NCBI RefSeq assembly: GCF_026262505.1
Contig: NC_067204.1
Coordinates: forward strand, 20,863,300-20,927,299
DNA length: 64,000 nt
Reading direction: 5' to 3'
From: Trichomonas vaginalis G3
Taxonomy: Eukaryota; Parabasalia; Trichomonadida; Trichomonadidae
A model generated the notes under the pieces. It saw only the letters and a list, made by a program, of their open reading frames with translations, had not been told where the DNA came from and searched no databases. Made by a program: the position numbers and the translations under genes. Positions 8,868-18,686 of this stretch are shown here, piece by piece (positions within the stretch are counted from its first letter, which is position 1; the number at the start of each line of letters is the position of its first letter).

Positions 8868-10439
8868 TTATATTTTTGAACCATGTGAAATAAGAAGTTC
8901 AACTGTTTCTTTGCTATTATTTTTTGTTGCAGTATGAAGAGCGGTTTTTCCATCATTATCTTTTTCATTGATATTTATACCATGTGAAATAAGAAGTTCG
9001 GCTGTTTCTTTACTATTATATATTGCTGCATAATGAAGAGCGGTTTTTCCATCATTATCTTTTTCGTTGATATTTATACCATGTGAAATAAGAAGTTCAA
9101 CTGTTTCTTTACTTTTATATTGTGCTGCCAAATGAAGAGCGGTTTTTCCATAATTATCTTTTTCGTTGATATTTATACCATATGAAATAAGAAGTTCGGC
9201 TGTTTCTTTACTATTATACCATGCTGCATAATGAAGAGCGGTTTTTCCATCATTATCTTTTTCATTGATATTTATACCATGTGAAATAAGAAGTTCGGCT
9301 GTTTCTTTACTATTATATATTGCTGCATAATGAAGAGCGTTTTTTCCATCATTATCTTTTTCGTTGATATTTATACCATGTGAAATAAGAAGTTCGGCTG
9401 TTTCTTTACTATTATACCATGCTGCATAATGAAGAGCGGTTTTTACATCATTATTTTTTTCATTGATGTTTGCACCATTTGATAGGAAATATTCACAAAG
9501 GGATGGAATATTAAACATTACCGAAATATTAAAGCATTTCATAACATCATTAGTTTGATCGAAATAAACTAATAATGATTCAAGATTATCATATAGTGCA
9601 CAATAAAATAAATTGATCTCAAAATTGTATTCATTCATTAAGAATATAACAAAATCAATGTTGTGTGAAATAATTGCATACTTCATGCATTCTTCATCTG
9701 GTTTTTGATATTTCAAACATTCACTCATGATATCTGGATTTCCTCCTAAAAATGATAATTTTAGACATTTTTGAGTTATTTTTGAGTCAAATTTCGTTCT
9801 TAAAAACTTGAAACAATCAACTGCTCAATGGTAACAACATAATTCAAGTAATGAATATCCTTCGAAAGAATCTGGATATAATTTGCTTTTTAGTGTTTGA
9901 TCTTTATCAAAACCATTTCTTTCTGTGAATGCAATGAATCTTTCTAGGTCATTATACACAATTGCTCTGTAAATTGTATTTTCTGAATGAATACCAAGAT
10001 TTTCTGAGTTAAAATTTTCAAAATCATAGGATTTGTCTAATTTAATTCCATATTCTTTGTAAAATAGGAAGTTAAAAATAGGTATAACACTCCTGACATC
10101 TTCCACATGATAATCATCAGATATGAATTTGATAAGAGATAAATATGACTTTGTATAGCGATTATTATACGGAATGATATTTAAAATTTTCCAAATAACA
10201 TCCACAGAGAGATATTTCTTTGAATCAATCAATTCTGTTTTGATCATTTTGTAAATGTCTTTTAATTCTTCTTCTTTGTCCGTTTTCAGCTGATATAAAG
10301 CAATATATGAATCAATGTAGTGCTTATAGATACTTCGTAATTCGCTGTATTTATTTGGAGGAATGTCTTTGTCGATCATTAATAATTTTTTTAAAAGATC
10401 ACATTTGCTATTTAACATGTATGTATCTTTTAAACTCAT
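8868..10439 (-). pseudogene. Ankyrin-repeat gene broken by one in-frame TGA
   Basis: A trichomonad ankyrin-family gene on the minus strand, starting at ATG 10439 (MSLKDTYMLNSK). The N-terminal 200 residues are the family's leader region (SELRSIYKHYIDSY, LIDSKKYLSVDVIWKIL, ENTIYRAIVYNDLERF), followed by the conserved SLLELCCYH. Here a TGA (9825-9827) stands where relatives of the family have a glycine codon. The same frame then continues without shift through VDCFKFLRTKFDS, the NIDFVIFLMNEYN block, and six to seven near-identical 33-residue ankyrin repeats (NSKETAELLISHGININEKD) to a stop at 8868. It is either a fresh pseudogene, a sequencing error, or an expressed truncated N-terminal protein. 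The repeat part could still be translated from ATG 9728. Near-identity of the repeats implies recent expansion or gene conversion. Confidence 0.85.
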
Positions 10440-10678
10440 TAGAAGAAACAAACATTATATTATACATGCGGAAGTCAATGATCACAAAGATTTCGGAAAT
10501 AATTTATGAACATTAACTAAGTTCATAGCTATTAAATGACACAATAACAATAGAGAAGTCGAAATCAATAGGAATTTCATCCAGATGATTATATTCAAAC
10601 AAAATTATATAAGGGACTTCAAGGGAACCATTATCTTTGAGGTTTCAATGAACCTGACATGAATTATAATGCTGATGT

Positions 10679-11409
10679 TCATCAGCTGCGAGTGCGGGAC
10701 AAATTTGCCAGGTGTCACTTTTTCAATAACCTTAAATTACGCTTTTCTAATTTTTAAAAAATAACCTTAAATTATATTTGAAGAAATTATGTCTATGATA
10801 TATGTTTTATGCTAGAATCTTGGAGTTTTCATGCACTACACAAGAGCTCCAAGGTTCCAAGAGTGAATGCTCAATAGCAATTATAGAGATGTACCTTTTC
10901 AAAATGACTTTTACTGATTAAATTTAATCAATAGAAGACATTTTGAAAAGGTACCTCTACAATTAGATATACAAGAGATTCAAAGCTTCATTTCAGATAG
11001 ATTTGAAACTTTGAAACTCTTGGTAGATTTTGAGTGAATGCTGACAATCATCTTTGAGAAGGTTTTCTTAAAGAAAACCTTCTCAAAGAGGTTTCTCAGG
11101 AGCCCCGAGGCTCCCTTTCGTAATGATTGGGAGCCTTGGGGCTCCTGAGACGAAGAATGGCTTCGCCGAATCTTTGATCAGCAGAGGCCAAATGAAAAGG
11201 CCTCTGCTGATGGATTCTCAGGAGCCCTGAGGCTCCCTTTCGTAATGATTGGGAGCCTTGGGGCTCCTGCAGCAGAGTATCGCTCCGCTCCATTAAATTT
11301 TTTAAAAAAAGTGCCGTGTGGCAAATTTGTCCTGTTCCCCATCTTTATTATTTTTTTTATTCCTTTGAAAAGTGACACTGGATAGTTTGTCCCTTTCTCA
11401 TCAGCTGCG
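10679..11409. mobile_element. Hairpin-filled TIR element (707 bp) with 12-bp direct flanks
   Basis: The same 12 bases TCATCAGCTGCG lie at 10679-10690 and 11398-11409, bracketing a 707-bp non-coding unit (10691-11397). Its ends are imperfect inverted repeats sharing GGGACAAA and GTGTCACTTTT. A second, inner copy of the end motif sits near 11308-11334. The interior is a run of hairpins: about 10815-10858, 10884-10959, 10972-11022, 11052-11088 (a perfect 18-bp stem with a 1-base loop), 11094-11150, 11177-11211 (13-bp stem) and 11217-11268, which nearly duplicates the 11094-11150 hairpin. There is no transposase. The long direct flank is closest to Mutator-type duplications (8-11 bp), but the superfamily is not proven. 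The design resembles the structured insertions at 36.8-40.9 kb. Confidence 0.6.
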
Positions 11410-12193
11410 CGAAAATTTAAAAATCAAATCTCAAATTAAATCAAATCACAGTCACATCTATTGGTGTTAATGTTTTAGAAACATCTCAAATCTTAAATTC
11501 ATATATATATATATATATTCCTAATTCGATCACTCTACATGCCTTAGGTATTTTTGCTTAAAATTTGCAAAGAGTCATATTTGACGAAAGATATAATATA
11601 CCTTTGGAATTTGATCGAGGAGTTTTCTATAAATCACAAAAACTCCGAGAAATTTGTGTGTAAATTAAATCATTGGGACGACTACGGCTGTCCAATAGCT
11701 CTTAGACTCAGCGTTTGTGATGTTAAGCTCTAGCTGATGTTGGATAATGTTTGGAAACAGGATAATGTAATTGCATATGAGTAGTATAGCTAAATAAAAT
11801 ATAAAAATCTATACTACAGTATAGCTAAATTACTTGTTAGAGTTAGCATTTTAACTCCTATGCTATATTAATTCTATTTTACTAAAAATATTTTATGAGA
11901 TTTGATATATTCAATTTCAATTTTGAGAGTTATTGACATCAGAAAGTGATGATATCAATTGTATTCTAAAATAAATGAGTATCCTCATCTTAATCATTGC
12001 ATGTGGCAATTAGACAAAATTTTCAATCCGAAGAATTTGTAGTTAACACTAGATCGGCTAATATTATTAACGCTTTTATTTAAGCTTTTAGAATTCAACA
12101 AAATAATGAATAATTAGTTGATGTCCACTATGATTTAGGCATAGGTCATTTAAATTTTTGACATCTGTAAACAAAAGTGTCGGTTTTTTTAAA
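11410..12193. other. Intergenic with an (AT)n tract
   Basis: AT-rich spacer. It holds a dinucleotide (AT)n run at about 11501-11518 and short repeated pieces around TATAGCTAAAT (11785-11830). TCATTTAA near 12146 is a possible Inr for the next gene, but it is about 46 bases from the ATG. Confidence 0.45.
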
Positions 12194-14212
12194 ATGTCAA
12201 GTAAAGCAAAGCAAGAGATTTTGGCAGAAACCAAGATAATCCCCGAGTTGAGCAAATTCTGCATAGCTGAAAATGCTATTTGGAACATTAACAGCGAGAA
12301 TATGGAAGAAACTATTTCAAAAATCAAAGAACTTATATCAAGTAAAGACGTTACGCTCAAGTTTGTTGAGCTTTTAATTGAAAAAACAAAGAAATTCAGA
12401 ATTAGACAGAATTCAGTTCTACTCCATCTCATAACGGTGCTCCATAATATTTATCCAGAATACTCTCAATTCGAATCGATGATTAAGATGTGGGTACCGC
12501 TCTCAGACATCGAGCAATCATCTCCTCTTGAATATCATATCATAATGGACAATGTTGAAGAATTTAAGAAATTTATCGAAGGAAAGGCAACAAAACAAAC
12601 CAAAAAGAAAAACTATCTCGAACAGGCATGTAAATACGGCTCTGTTGATTGTTTCAAGTACTTAGTTTCAAACGGAGCCGTATTATCAGACGACGCTCCA
12701 AAACTCGCAGCAACAGGCGGAAATATTACCATATTACAGTTGATTGAAGGCCTAGGAAGAAATATTGTAGGAATTCATCAACAGGCGATCAAAGCTCACC
12801 ACAATGATGTAGTTGAATGGCTTATGGACAAGTATGACTTTATCAAGGAGCTAAATTCAGCAGAGATATTACAGACAACAAATGTCACGCTCTTTAATTA
12901 CTGTATGGCCAATAATATTGACGTCAATAACACCGATCTTCTTTTCTTCCCTTGCCAGATTGGTTCTTTACCATTATTGAAGTATTTCGTTGAGAAACTA
13001 AATATTACAGATAGCAGTGGTGCCAAGCAGAGCCCGCTTATTGCAGCAATCCTAAATGATTCTGCAGAATTAATTGAATACTTGGCATCCCATGCTTTCG
13101 AATTGAATCAAACCGTTCAATTTGAGAACCACAAAATTTCCTTACTATCTTTTGCGTTAAAACATCAGAAAATAGAAGCAGCAAACGCATTAGCTGACCA
13201 TGGAGTCCAAACTTCGTGGGATGAGCTCAATAAATCACTTGAATCTAACCAATTATCATTGACAGCCAAGATTATGAGTAATGGCGCATTGAATAACCCA
13301 TGCGAATGCGAATCACCGTTGATGGGCGCAACAGAAAAAGGAAATTTAGATGTAATGAAGATATTCTACGGCCAAGGACAAGATGTTAACTATGTATTCA
13401 AGGGAAAGAGTGCACTATCAATCGCTGCAACCAAAGACGACCAAAAATTGATGGCATTTCTCATTGAAAAAGGAGCAAACGTCAATTTGCAAACAGACCA
13501 AAACCCTCTTTTCCTTGCTATTGAAAGTGGTAAGGAAGATAATGTTAAGTTCTTACTGGATCACGGTGCAGATCCGAACATGCACTGCATTATTAACAAA
13601 AAAGATTATTCTCCATACGAATACGCAATGATTAAGAGGAAGCTAGAGATAGCCCAACTCTTTGAGACACCAAAAGAACATGAAGCAATTGATCAAATTT
13701 TAGAAATCCAAAATCCCGATGAACCTCAACAGGTTCCTCCACCGCCAGCTGAAGTTGACGAACCAAAGCTCCAATTAGTAAAGAAGAGTAAGAAGAAATC
13801 AAGAATTGCCAAATTTAATATTCCTCAGAACGAATTAGAAGAAGTAAAAGCCAAAATACAGCATACATCCGACCAAAGACCATCAAATTGGAGTGAGCTT
13901 CTCCAAAAGATCAGAATGGTCCAGCAACAAGAGCAAGTTCAGCAACAACAGCAGAAAATGCAGCAAGAATATCAGAAGAGGATTCAGAGACAAAAGGCGG
14001 CAATCCAAGCTGAAGAAGCTGCAAAAAGAGAGCAGCAGGCTCAAAATGAAAAAGCTCAGCAGGAGAATCAAAACGAAAACAAGTTTGTTGCAGGAAAAAC
14101 ATTAGACTGTCAACTTGTTTGTCCCAACGAGATTGTTGACAGACATTACGTTGAGTATTTGGTCAAGAAAGGAATCTTGAAGGGTGTTGACATGGAAATA
14201 TTAACAATGTAA
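12194..14212 (+). CDS. Ankyrin-repeat protein with Q-rich coiled-coil tail
   Basis: 672 residues from ATG 12194 (MSSKAKQEILAETK); the frame is open for 12 more codons upstream but without an ATG. An N-terminal helical region of about 130 residues resembles the leader of trichomonad ankyrin proteins (ISKIKELISSKDVTLKFVELLIE). Divergent ankyrin repeats follow (residues about 145-500), clearest at SPLMGATEKGNLDVMKIFY, SALSIAATKDDQKLMAFLIE and NPLFLAIESGKEDNVKFLLD. Residues about 515-535 are Pro/Glu-rich. Residues about 570-645 form a long Q/K/E-rich coiled coil (QQEQVQQQQQKMQQEYQKR). The C-terminus VAGKTLDCQLVCPNEIVDRH is a small globular cap. Unlike the near-identical repeats of the ankyrin gene at 8.9-10.4 kb, these are diverged, which indicates an old, constrained gene. 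Probably a cytosolic scaffold; partners unknown. Confidence 0.88.
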   Translation: MSSKAKQEILAETKIIPELSKFCIAENAIWNINSENMEETISKIKELISSKDVTLKFVELLIEKTKKFRIRQNSVLLHLITVLHNIYPEYSQFESMIKMWVPLSDIEQSSPLEYHIIMDNVEEFKKFIEGKATKQTKKKNYLEQACKYGSVDCFKYLVSNGAVLSDDAPKLAATGGNITILQLIEGLGRNIVGIHQQAIKAHHNDVVEWLMDKYDFIKELNSAEILQTTNVTLFNYCMANNIDVNNTDLLFFPCQIGSLPLLKYFVEKLNITDSSGAKQSPLIAAILNDSAELIEYLASHAFELNQTVQFENHKISLLSFALKHQKIEAANALADHGVQTSWDELNKSLESNQLSLTAKIMSNGALNNPCECESPLMGATEKGNLDVMKIFYGQGQDVNYVFKGKSALSIAATKDDQKLMAFLIEKGANVNLQTDQNPLFLAIESGKEDNVKFLLDHGADPNMHCIINKKDYSPYEYAMIKRKLEIAQLFETPKEHEAIDQILEIQNPDEPQQVPPPPAEVDEPKLQLVKKSKKKSRIAKFNIPQNELEEVKAKIQHTSDQRPSNWSELLQKIRMVQQQEQVQQQQQKMQQEYQKRIQRQKAAIQAEEAAKREQQAQNEKAQQENQNENKFVAGKTLDCQLVCPNEIVDRHYVEYLVKKGILKGVDMEILTM

Positions 14213-15231
14213 AAATTTTTAAATGATTTTAATTAATTAGTAATTGTTACTTTGATTTTCCCCTCATTATTTTTTATTTTTTTAAAAAAAGTTACCGAGA
14301 TATCTGTCAATCAGGGATAACATTAACTTATTTTCTACTCTTTCAAGTGTTTTTGAAAAGAATAAGGGGCGGAGGTTTTTGTGATATGGAAAAATGTTCG
14401 TTGCTCAATTATCTCACTATTGGATGGACTTTTATCGAGCGAAATTTTGGCTGTAAAGACAATTCTGATATTGGTAACATGGTGATAAGAACAAATAGTC
14501 AGTTTGCATGGTTTATGATGAGATAATTTCGATTTAAAAAAAACATAAAAATTGATTTTAATGAGCGATTATATTTGAATATGCTCTCCTAATTTGAAGG
14601 AAATGGTTAAATCATGAATTGATCATGAATAATTTTTTTTCAAAATAACAATTATAATTTCATATTCATTATAAGTTGAAAATATATCATAAAGACTTTA
14701 TGAATGATAAATTCCTAAAAAACAAGTTAGTTTGTTTCTGAAAATAATAATAATAAAAACCAATTTAGACCCAATAATTTTTGGCGGGATAATTGAGATG
14801 TTTAACAAAAACTGAAAGGTGTCATTATTATCTATGACCAACAAGCAACTGACCTAGTCTGGATTACAATATTCGGTTCATCAAACCGCCAATTTGATGA
14901 ATCAAGCCAAATTGTAACAAACCAGTTGTTGATTGCATGGTATTATTCATCGAACTGCCAATTTGATGAATTACATTTCTTAGTCATCAAAATAGTGGTC
15001 ATGTTACTATTCGTTAGGTTAAATTACTTTTAATGCCCATTAGTTAGTATGGCTAAGTCGTGTACTGAGGCACTGCGTTCCACCTTACCCAACTTAACCT
15101 TAAATATTTACAAAACCATCTGACACATAAACGACTTCACTAACGACTTCACTAACGACTTCACTAACGAATTGACTACCATCCTCACTAAATAAAAATA
15201 ACCTTATTTTTATTTTTTTTAAATTTTTATT

Positions 15232-15236
15232 TCATT
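15232..15236 (+). promoter_or_regulatory. Inr-like TCATT before the left TIR gene
   Basis: TCATT lies 8 bases before the ATG at 15245, matching the host initiator. It is repeated in the right TIR copy, which suggests that the element uses host RNA polymerase II initiation. Confidence 0.45.
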
Positions 15237-15244
15237 ACAAAGAC

Positions 15245-15679
15245 ATGTCCGACTACATTTACTATGACTCTTTCCCAGAACGTTTCCGTGAACTATTCAA
15301 AACTCAAGTAAAACTGAGAAACATGCATTTTAACAAAGACAGACCCATTGACGATGAAAGAAACCCTGAATATATTACAATCCCATATGACGCAAAATTC
15401 ATTGCATACATTCCTTATGGTCGCAGAGGAACGAAAACTATTTCAACAAAGAACAAAAATTATTTCTGGAGCAATGAAGAAAATAGCCTTATCTACATAA
15501 ATGCATACTTAAATAAAGCTACATATTGTACAAAAGAAGGTTGGACTGGATTTGAGCTCTACATATACGACGACGATGGAAACAGACGCTGTGTATACCC
15601 ATACGATAATATGTACCATTGTTTTCATCAAGCATTAAACGAATACATAGTCAGTAAGGGTCTCATTCCTGCTGAGTAG
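15245..15679 (+). CDS. TIR-encoded Maverick protein, left copy
   Basis: 144 residues (MSDYIYYDSFPERF...), unknown family. It is tyrosine-rich and acidic/basic mixed, with blocks ITIPYDAKFIAYIPYGRRG and WTGFELYIYDDDGNRRCVYP; there is no membrane segment. It lies wholly inside the TIR, so the element carries a second, identical copy at 36203-36637 on the other strand. A gene in the TIR is duplicated by structure and kept identical by whatever process equalises the arms. A TIR location suggests a role in end binding, replication or early expression, but that is inference. Confidence 0.8.
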   Translation: MSDYIYYDSFPERFRELFKTQVKLRNMHFNKDRPIDDERNPEYITIPYDAKFIAYIPYGRRGTKTISTKNKNYFWSNEENSLIYINAYLNKATYCTKEGWTGFELYIYDDDGNRRCVYPYDNMYHCFHQALNEYIVSKGLIPAE

Positions 15680-15766
15680 AAATGTTATATTTTTGACCCA
15701 TTACATCCAAAATAAAATAAAAATAAACTTAAAAATAAACGTTGTCAGAGGTGAAAAAATAAATTT

Positions 15767-15813
15767 AGGGTAGAAGGGTAGATCTAACCTCATTTCTACC
15801 CTCATTTCTAACC
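15767..15813. repeat. AGATCT-centred Maverick repeat, copy a
   Basis: About 47 bp: AGGGTAGAAGG, then TAGATCTAACC, then two TCATTTCTACC-like units. It sits between convergent gene ends just inside the left TIR. The same motif recurs at 26077-26123, 27180-27228 and 36055-36101. Confidence 0.8.
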
Positions 15814-15830
15814 TTGTTGAATTCATTGCT

Positions 15831-16067
15831 TTATAACTCTCTTCCTTTCTCCAACTCTTCTAACTTCTTCCTAAGTTCAGCAATGTTGTCCTCATGAAGT
15901 TTAATCTTTCTCAAAATTCCTTCTTTATCTAATGGTTGCTTTATCTTTCTAAACTGAACTCTACCATCCTTCATAGTATGAACGTAAAAACCTTCTGGAA
16001 CCGCTCCTGATTTAATGTATTCTACCAAAAACTTTTGTTTCATTGCTTCAGTGACTTTAGTCGTCAT
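15831..16067 (-). CDS. Small basic Maverick protein with KDG-R motif
   Basis: 78 residues from ATG 16067 (MTTKVTEAMKQKF). GFYVHTMKDGRVQFRKIKQP is followed by a C-terminal coiled coil (LRKIKLHEDNIAELRKKLEE). The first motif resembles FYYVSQSKDGKIYVRKRKVP in the protein at 18207-18641, so the two share a small fold. Function unknown. Confidence 0.7.
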   Translation of the reverse strand: MTTKVTEAMKQKFLVEYIKSGAVPEGFYVHTMKDGRVQFRKIKQPLDKEGILRKIKLHEDNIAELRKKLEELEKGREL

Positions 16068-16115
16068 TTCAATCAAATAAAAATTTTAATATTAAATAAA
16101 AATAAGGTTATTTTT

Positions 16116-16574
16116 TCAGTAAGGAAACGCAGGAGTTTTACGATTTATTTGAGGAGTAGGTTCTGGTTTAAATGTTGGAGTCGGTTTTGGAGTTGACTTT
16201 TGAACAGGAGTTTGTACTTCCATAGGTTCAGGAGTCATTGAAGGTGTTGTTTGTGAAGGCGTTGGTTTTGGCGATGGTGTCGGAGTTTGTTCAAATTCAG
16301 CTACTTCAGTATTATTTATAACATTTGCTTTGTTTCTTTTCAACATCATTACTGCTCCTGCTGTAGCTAGCAAACCTAGTGGGAGACCATATTTTATATA
16401 AGGACTTGACCAAATGCTATTTTTGACAGGAGCTGGTGGAACACCTAACCTTGGTGAGACTGCTCTTTGCCATTGTGCAGCTCGTAAGAAATATTCAATA
16501 GGTGCTCCATAATCGTTTGGTAAAGTTTGTTTCATAGATGGTGAAGGTTCACGAGAGCTTGATGAAGAACTCAT
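16116..16574 (-). CDS. Maverick membrane-anchored Pro/Thr-rich protein, likely virion-associated
   Basis: 152 residues. There is a serine-rich start, then an aromatic segment (APIEYFLRAAQWQRAV), one predicted membrane helix at about residues 62-80 (YGLPLGLLATAGAVMML), and a Pro/Thr/Ser-rich tail of about 60 residues with PTP and KPTPT repeats. It lies directly downstream of the capsid candidate on the same strand (30-bp gap), which suggests a virion component. No named family recognised. Confidence 0.72.
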   Translation of the reverse strand: MSSSSSSREPSPSMKQTLPNDYGAPIEYFLRAAQWQRAVSPRLGVPPAPVKNSIWSSPYIKYGLPLGLLATAGAVMMLKRNKANVINNTEVAEFEQTPTPSPKPTPSQTTPSMTPEPMEVQTPVQKSTPKPTPTFKPEPTPQINRKTPAFPY

Positions 16575-16604
16575 TTATAAGCTTTAAAAATAAACGTTCA
16601 TCCT

Positions 16605-18179
16605 TTATTCCTCACTGTCGTCCGTAGCTAAGTTATAGTCATCTAATCTTATTATTGGGATTCCATTAGCACGCACCTGAATGGCAAAGCAACAATCCCT
16701 CATAAATCCAATAAGTGGCTTTGGTACATTTTCAGTTGCTAGTTCAATAGGTCCTTTAACAGACAATTTGTATGTTATTGGAGCAGTAGATGTTTGACCT
16801 TGCTGGAAGCAAAAGTCCACTTCTGTTGGAAAACCACATAAGAAATGTGTGTTGTCATAGCTATCCCATTTATGTTCCACACTACCATCATCCACCAATG
16901 ACCTCATAACATCTTCATTAAATCCAATCATATCATTGTTTGTATTGCAAGCGTTCGCAACCATTTCATAAAATACAGGTCCATATGATTTTTCAGGTTC
17001 TGCAGGCATATTTCCATAAGCTCCCATGGAAAGCTGAAGATATTTAAACTTAGGGTTCTCAAAATTAACATAATAGTTGTCTTTCTTTCTAAATAGTGCC
17101 CAAATACTTTTAACATTAATAGGCGTATAAGCTGCTGTAAATGTTGCACTTGAACTATCTGTATTCTTTGAGAATGAACCGTCCATAGGAATCCAATCCA
17201 TAACTTTAACAGGAAAACATAAAGCCTCGTTTGTATAATGTTCTACAAGTTCTGTATAAATGTTAGGGTCTAAAGAGAATGACTTTGGATGAATGAAACA
17301 TTCATTAAAATCCATCTTTGTTCGAAATAGTTGCTGGGTTACAGTTGTAATAGTAACTGTTCCACTAGCTTCTACTGCCTTCGTTATCATAGTGAATGGT
17401 TCATTCCATGGAACAAATTTATTTGTCGGTGGATTTGAATCTGAAGCAAATGCAACTTTAAGAGTTGGATTGAAAGCAATGATATCATTTACAGATATAG
17501 ATGTGCATTGTAAGGCGTCGCTACTGAACTTTACTTTAAGCTGAATGTTTCCTGCAAAAGCTGGAATAAATCGAATAGCTTCTAATGGAAGGAATCTTCT
17601 AACAGGAATTCTTAAACGAAGCTTAAAATCAAATGATTTTCCTGCTGTAATTGGACCACTAACAATTTGTCCTGTTCTGCATGTTCCCGAATGACTCCAT
17701 ACATCTTCATGTCGAGTCTTTGAGAAAACATCTACTTTCTTTATTTGTTCGGTAGTTTGTGAGTTTGAAGTTATATATGCTTCTTCTCTTGCGTTGTCTT
17801 GAGAATATACGATACGACCATTTGCAAGGATTTGATATCCAGCAACTGCATAGAAAGCGTCATCGAAACCAATCCAAAATCCTGGTGGGTTTGTTTTATT
17901 GGAACCTGAACCAATTTCTTTATCTGCAATAAATTGACCTTCCATTTTATACGTAATGAATGTATTGTAAAGGTCCAACATATTTTCACCAGGAGGTGAG
18001 AGATTGAATGTTACCCATGTGTTATCTTTAGCAGTTCCAGGTTGTGATGGAATCTTTGCGTCAGAATATTTTCTATTAGTGTCACCAATTTGAACTGCAT
18101 TGTCTATGATATCGAAATATGAGCGAATCTGATGAATATGCTCTGCTGGAGTAAATTCGTTTAACTGTTCGTTCTGCAT
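16605..18179 (-). CDS. Maverick major capsid protein candidate
   Basis: 524 residues, a single open ORF from ATG 18179. Size and character fit the double-jelly-roll major capsid protein of Polintons: beta-rich, Asn/Pro/Phe-rich, no membrane segment. An N-terminal jelly-roll-like part (WVTFNLSPPGENMLDLYNTF, FKLRLRIPVRRFLPLEAIRF) is followed by a second (ITYKLSVKGPIELATENVP). A C-terminal aromatic/acidic closing segment GIPIIRLDDYNLATDDSEE follows CFAIQVRANG. The upstream ATTTTTATCCGAAGTAAATA resembles the leader of the plus-strand gene at 18993. The call rests on position, size and pattern; fold prediction would settle it. Confidence 0.65.
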   Translation of the reverse strand: MQNEQLNEFTPAEHIHQIRSYFDIIDNAVQIGDTNRKYSDAKIPSQPGTAKDNTWVTFNLSPPGENMLDLYNTFITYKMEGQFIADKEIGSGSNKTNPPGFWIGFDDAFYAVAGYQILANGRIVYSQDNAREEAYITSNSQTTEQIKKVDVFSKTRHEDVWSHSGTCRTGQIVSGPITAGKSFDFKLRLRIPVRRFLPLEAIRFIPAFAGNIQLKVKFSSDALQCTSISVNDIIAFNPTLKVAFASDSNPPTNKFVPWNEPFTMITKAVEASGTVTITTVTQQLFRTKMDFNECFIHPKSFSLDPNIYTELVEHYTNEALCFPVKVMDWIPMDGSFSKNTDSSSATFTAAYTPINVKSIWALFRKKDNYYVNFENPKFKYLQLSMGAYGNMPAEPEKSYGPVFYEMVANACNTNNDMIGFNEDVMRSLVDDGSVEHKWDSYDNTHFLCGFPTEVDFCFQQGQTSTAPITYKLSVKGPIELATENVPKPLIGFMRDCCFAIQVRANGIPIIRLDDYNLATDDSEE

Positions 18180-18182
18180 GTA

Positions 18183-18200
18183 TTTACTTCGGATAAAAAT
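18183..18200 (-). promoter_or_regulatory. Shared Maverick promoter motif ATTTTTATCCGAA
   Basis: ATTTTTATCCGAA lies directly upstream of the capsid ATG on the minus strand. The same 13 bases precede the ATG at 18993 on the plus strand (18977-18989). Other Maverick genes have TTATTTTTAT-like tracts in the same place, so this may be a core promoter element. Confidence 0.45.
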
Positions 18201-18206
18201 ATCTAT

Positions 18207-18641
18207 TTACTTCATTATTCTCACTCTTCTTCTTGGCATTCGTGGTGGAAGTTGTTTCTTGACATTTTCAATGAACTGTACATTCTCTTTTGTCTCAACT
18301 TCTTTCACTGGTGGGTCAGGGTTCTTTGACTCGGTTTGTTTTTCAATGAAATTCACGAACTTTGCAATAAGCTCTTGGTTCGTTATTGAAAGTACATCTG
18401 GCTTCTTTTCTTCTGGTTCTATTGGTGGCTCAGTTTGAACAGAAGGTTTTATATGGGCTTCGTGGACTTCACCCTTGCCATGCACCTTAATGTTGTCGCT
18501 CTCTGCATTCGCTAATGGTACCTTTCTTTTTCTTACGTATATTTTACCATCTTTACTCTGACTTACGTAATAGAAAGGATGTTGTATTCCTCTTGCGTCA
18601 TTTAATATAATAGACTCTCGTTCTGATTTTGACAAGCTCAT
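18207..18641 (-). CDS. Maverick protein with KDG-R motif, unknown function
   Basis: 144 residues. An N-terminal DARGIQHPFYYVSQSKDGKI and RKRKVPLAN block is followed by an acidic Pro-rich linker, a helix (NQELIAKFVNFIEKQTES) and a very basic tail (PPRMPRRRVRIMK). The N-terminal motif is shared with the 78-residue protein at 15831-16067. The basic tail could bind DNA or membrane. Divergent from the gene at 18687. Confidence 0.7.
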   Translation of the reverse strand: MSLSKSERESIILNDARGIQHPFYYVSQSKDGKIYVRKRKVPLANAESDNIKVHGKGEVHEAHIKPSVQTEPPIEPEEKKPDVLSITNQELIAKFVNFIEKQTESKNPDPPVKEVETKENVQFIENVKKQLPPRMPRRRVRIMK

Positions 18642-18686
18642 TTTACATCGGTTAAAGTTTTAATTTAGTTTTTTATCTGCAATCAA

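Larger units (their letters stand above)
14367..15695. repeat. Maverick left terminal inverted repeat (uninterrupted)
   Basis: 1,329 bp matching the right end in reverse complement. It includes two dyads around TTCATCAAACCGCCAATTTG, a 13-bp tandem repeat TTCACTAACGAC (about 15132-15175) and a complete 144-codon gene. It lacks the two insertions present on the right side, so it shows the original TIR sequence. Confidence 0.92.

Noticed and set aside
11094-11268. Intrinsic transcription terminators (GC-rich hairpins)
   Set aside because: They are duplicated parts of a transposon-like unit in a eukaryote, with no gene end nearby.
13883-14105. Several Leu- or Ser/Lys-rich frames on both strands
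   Set aside because: They are shadows of the Gln-rich coiled coil of the ankyrin gene.
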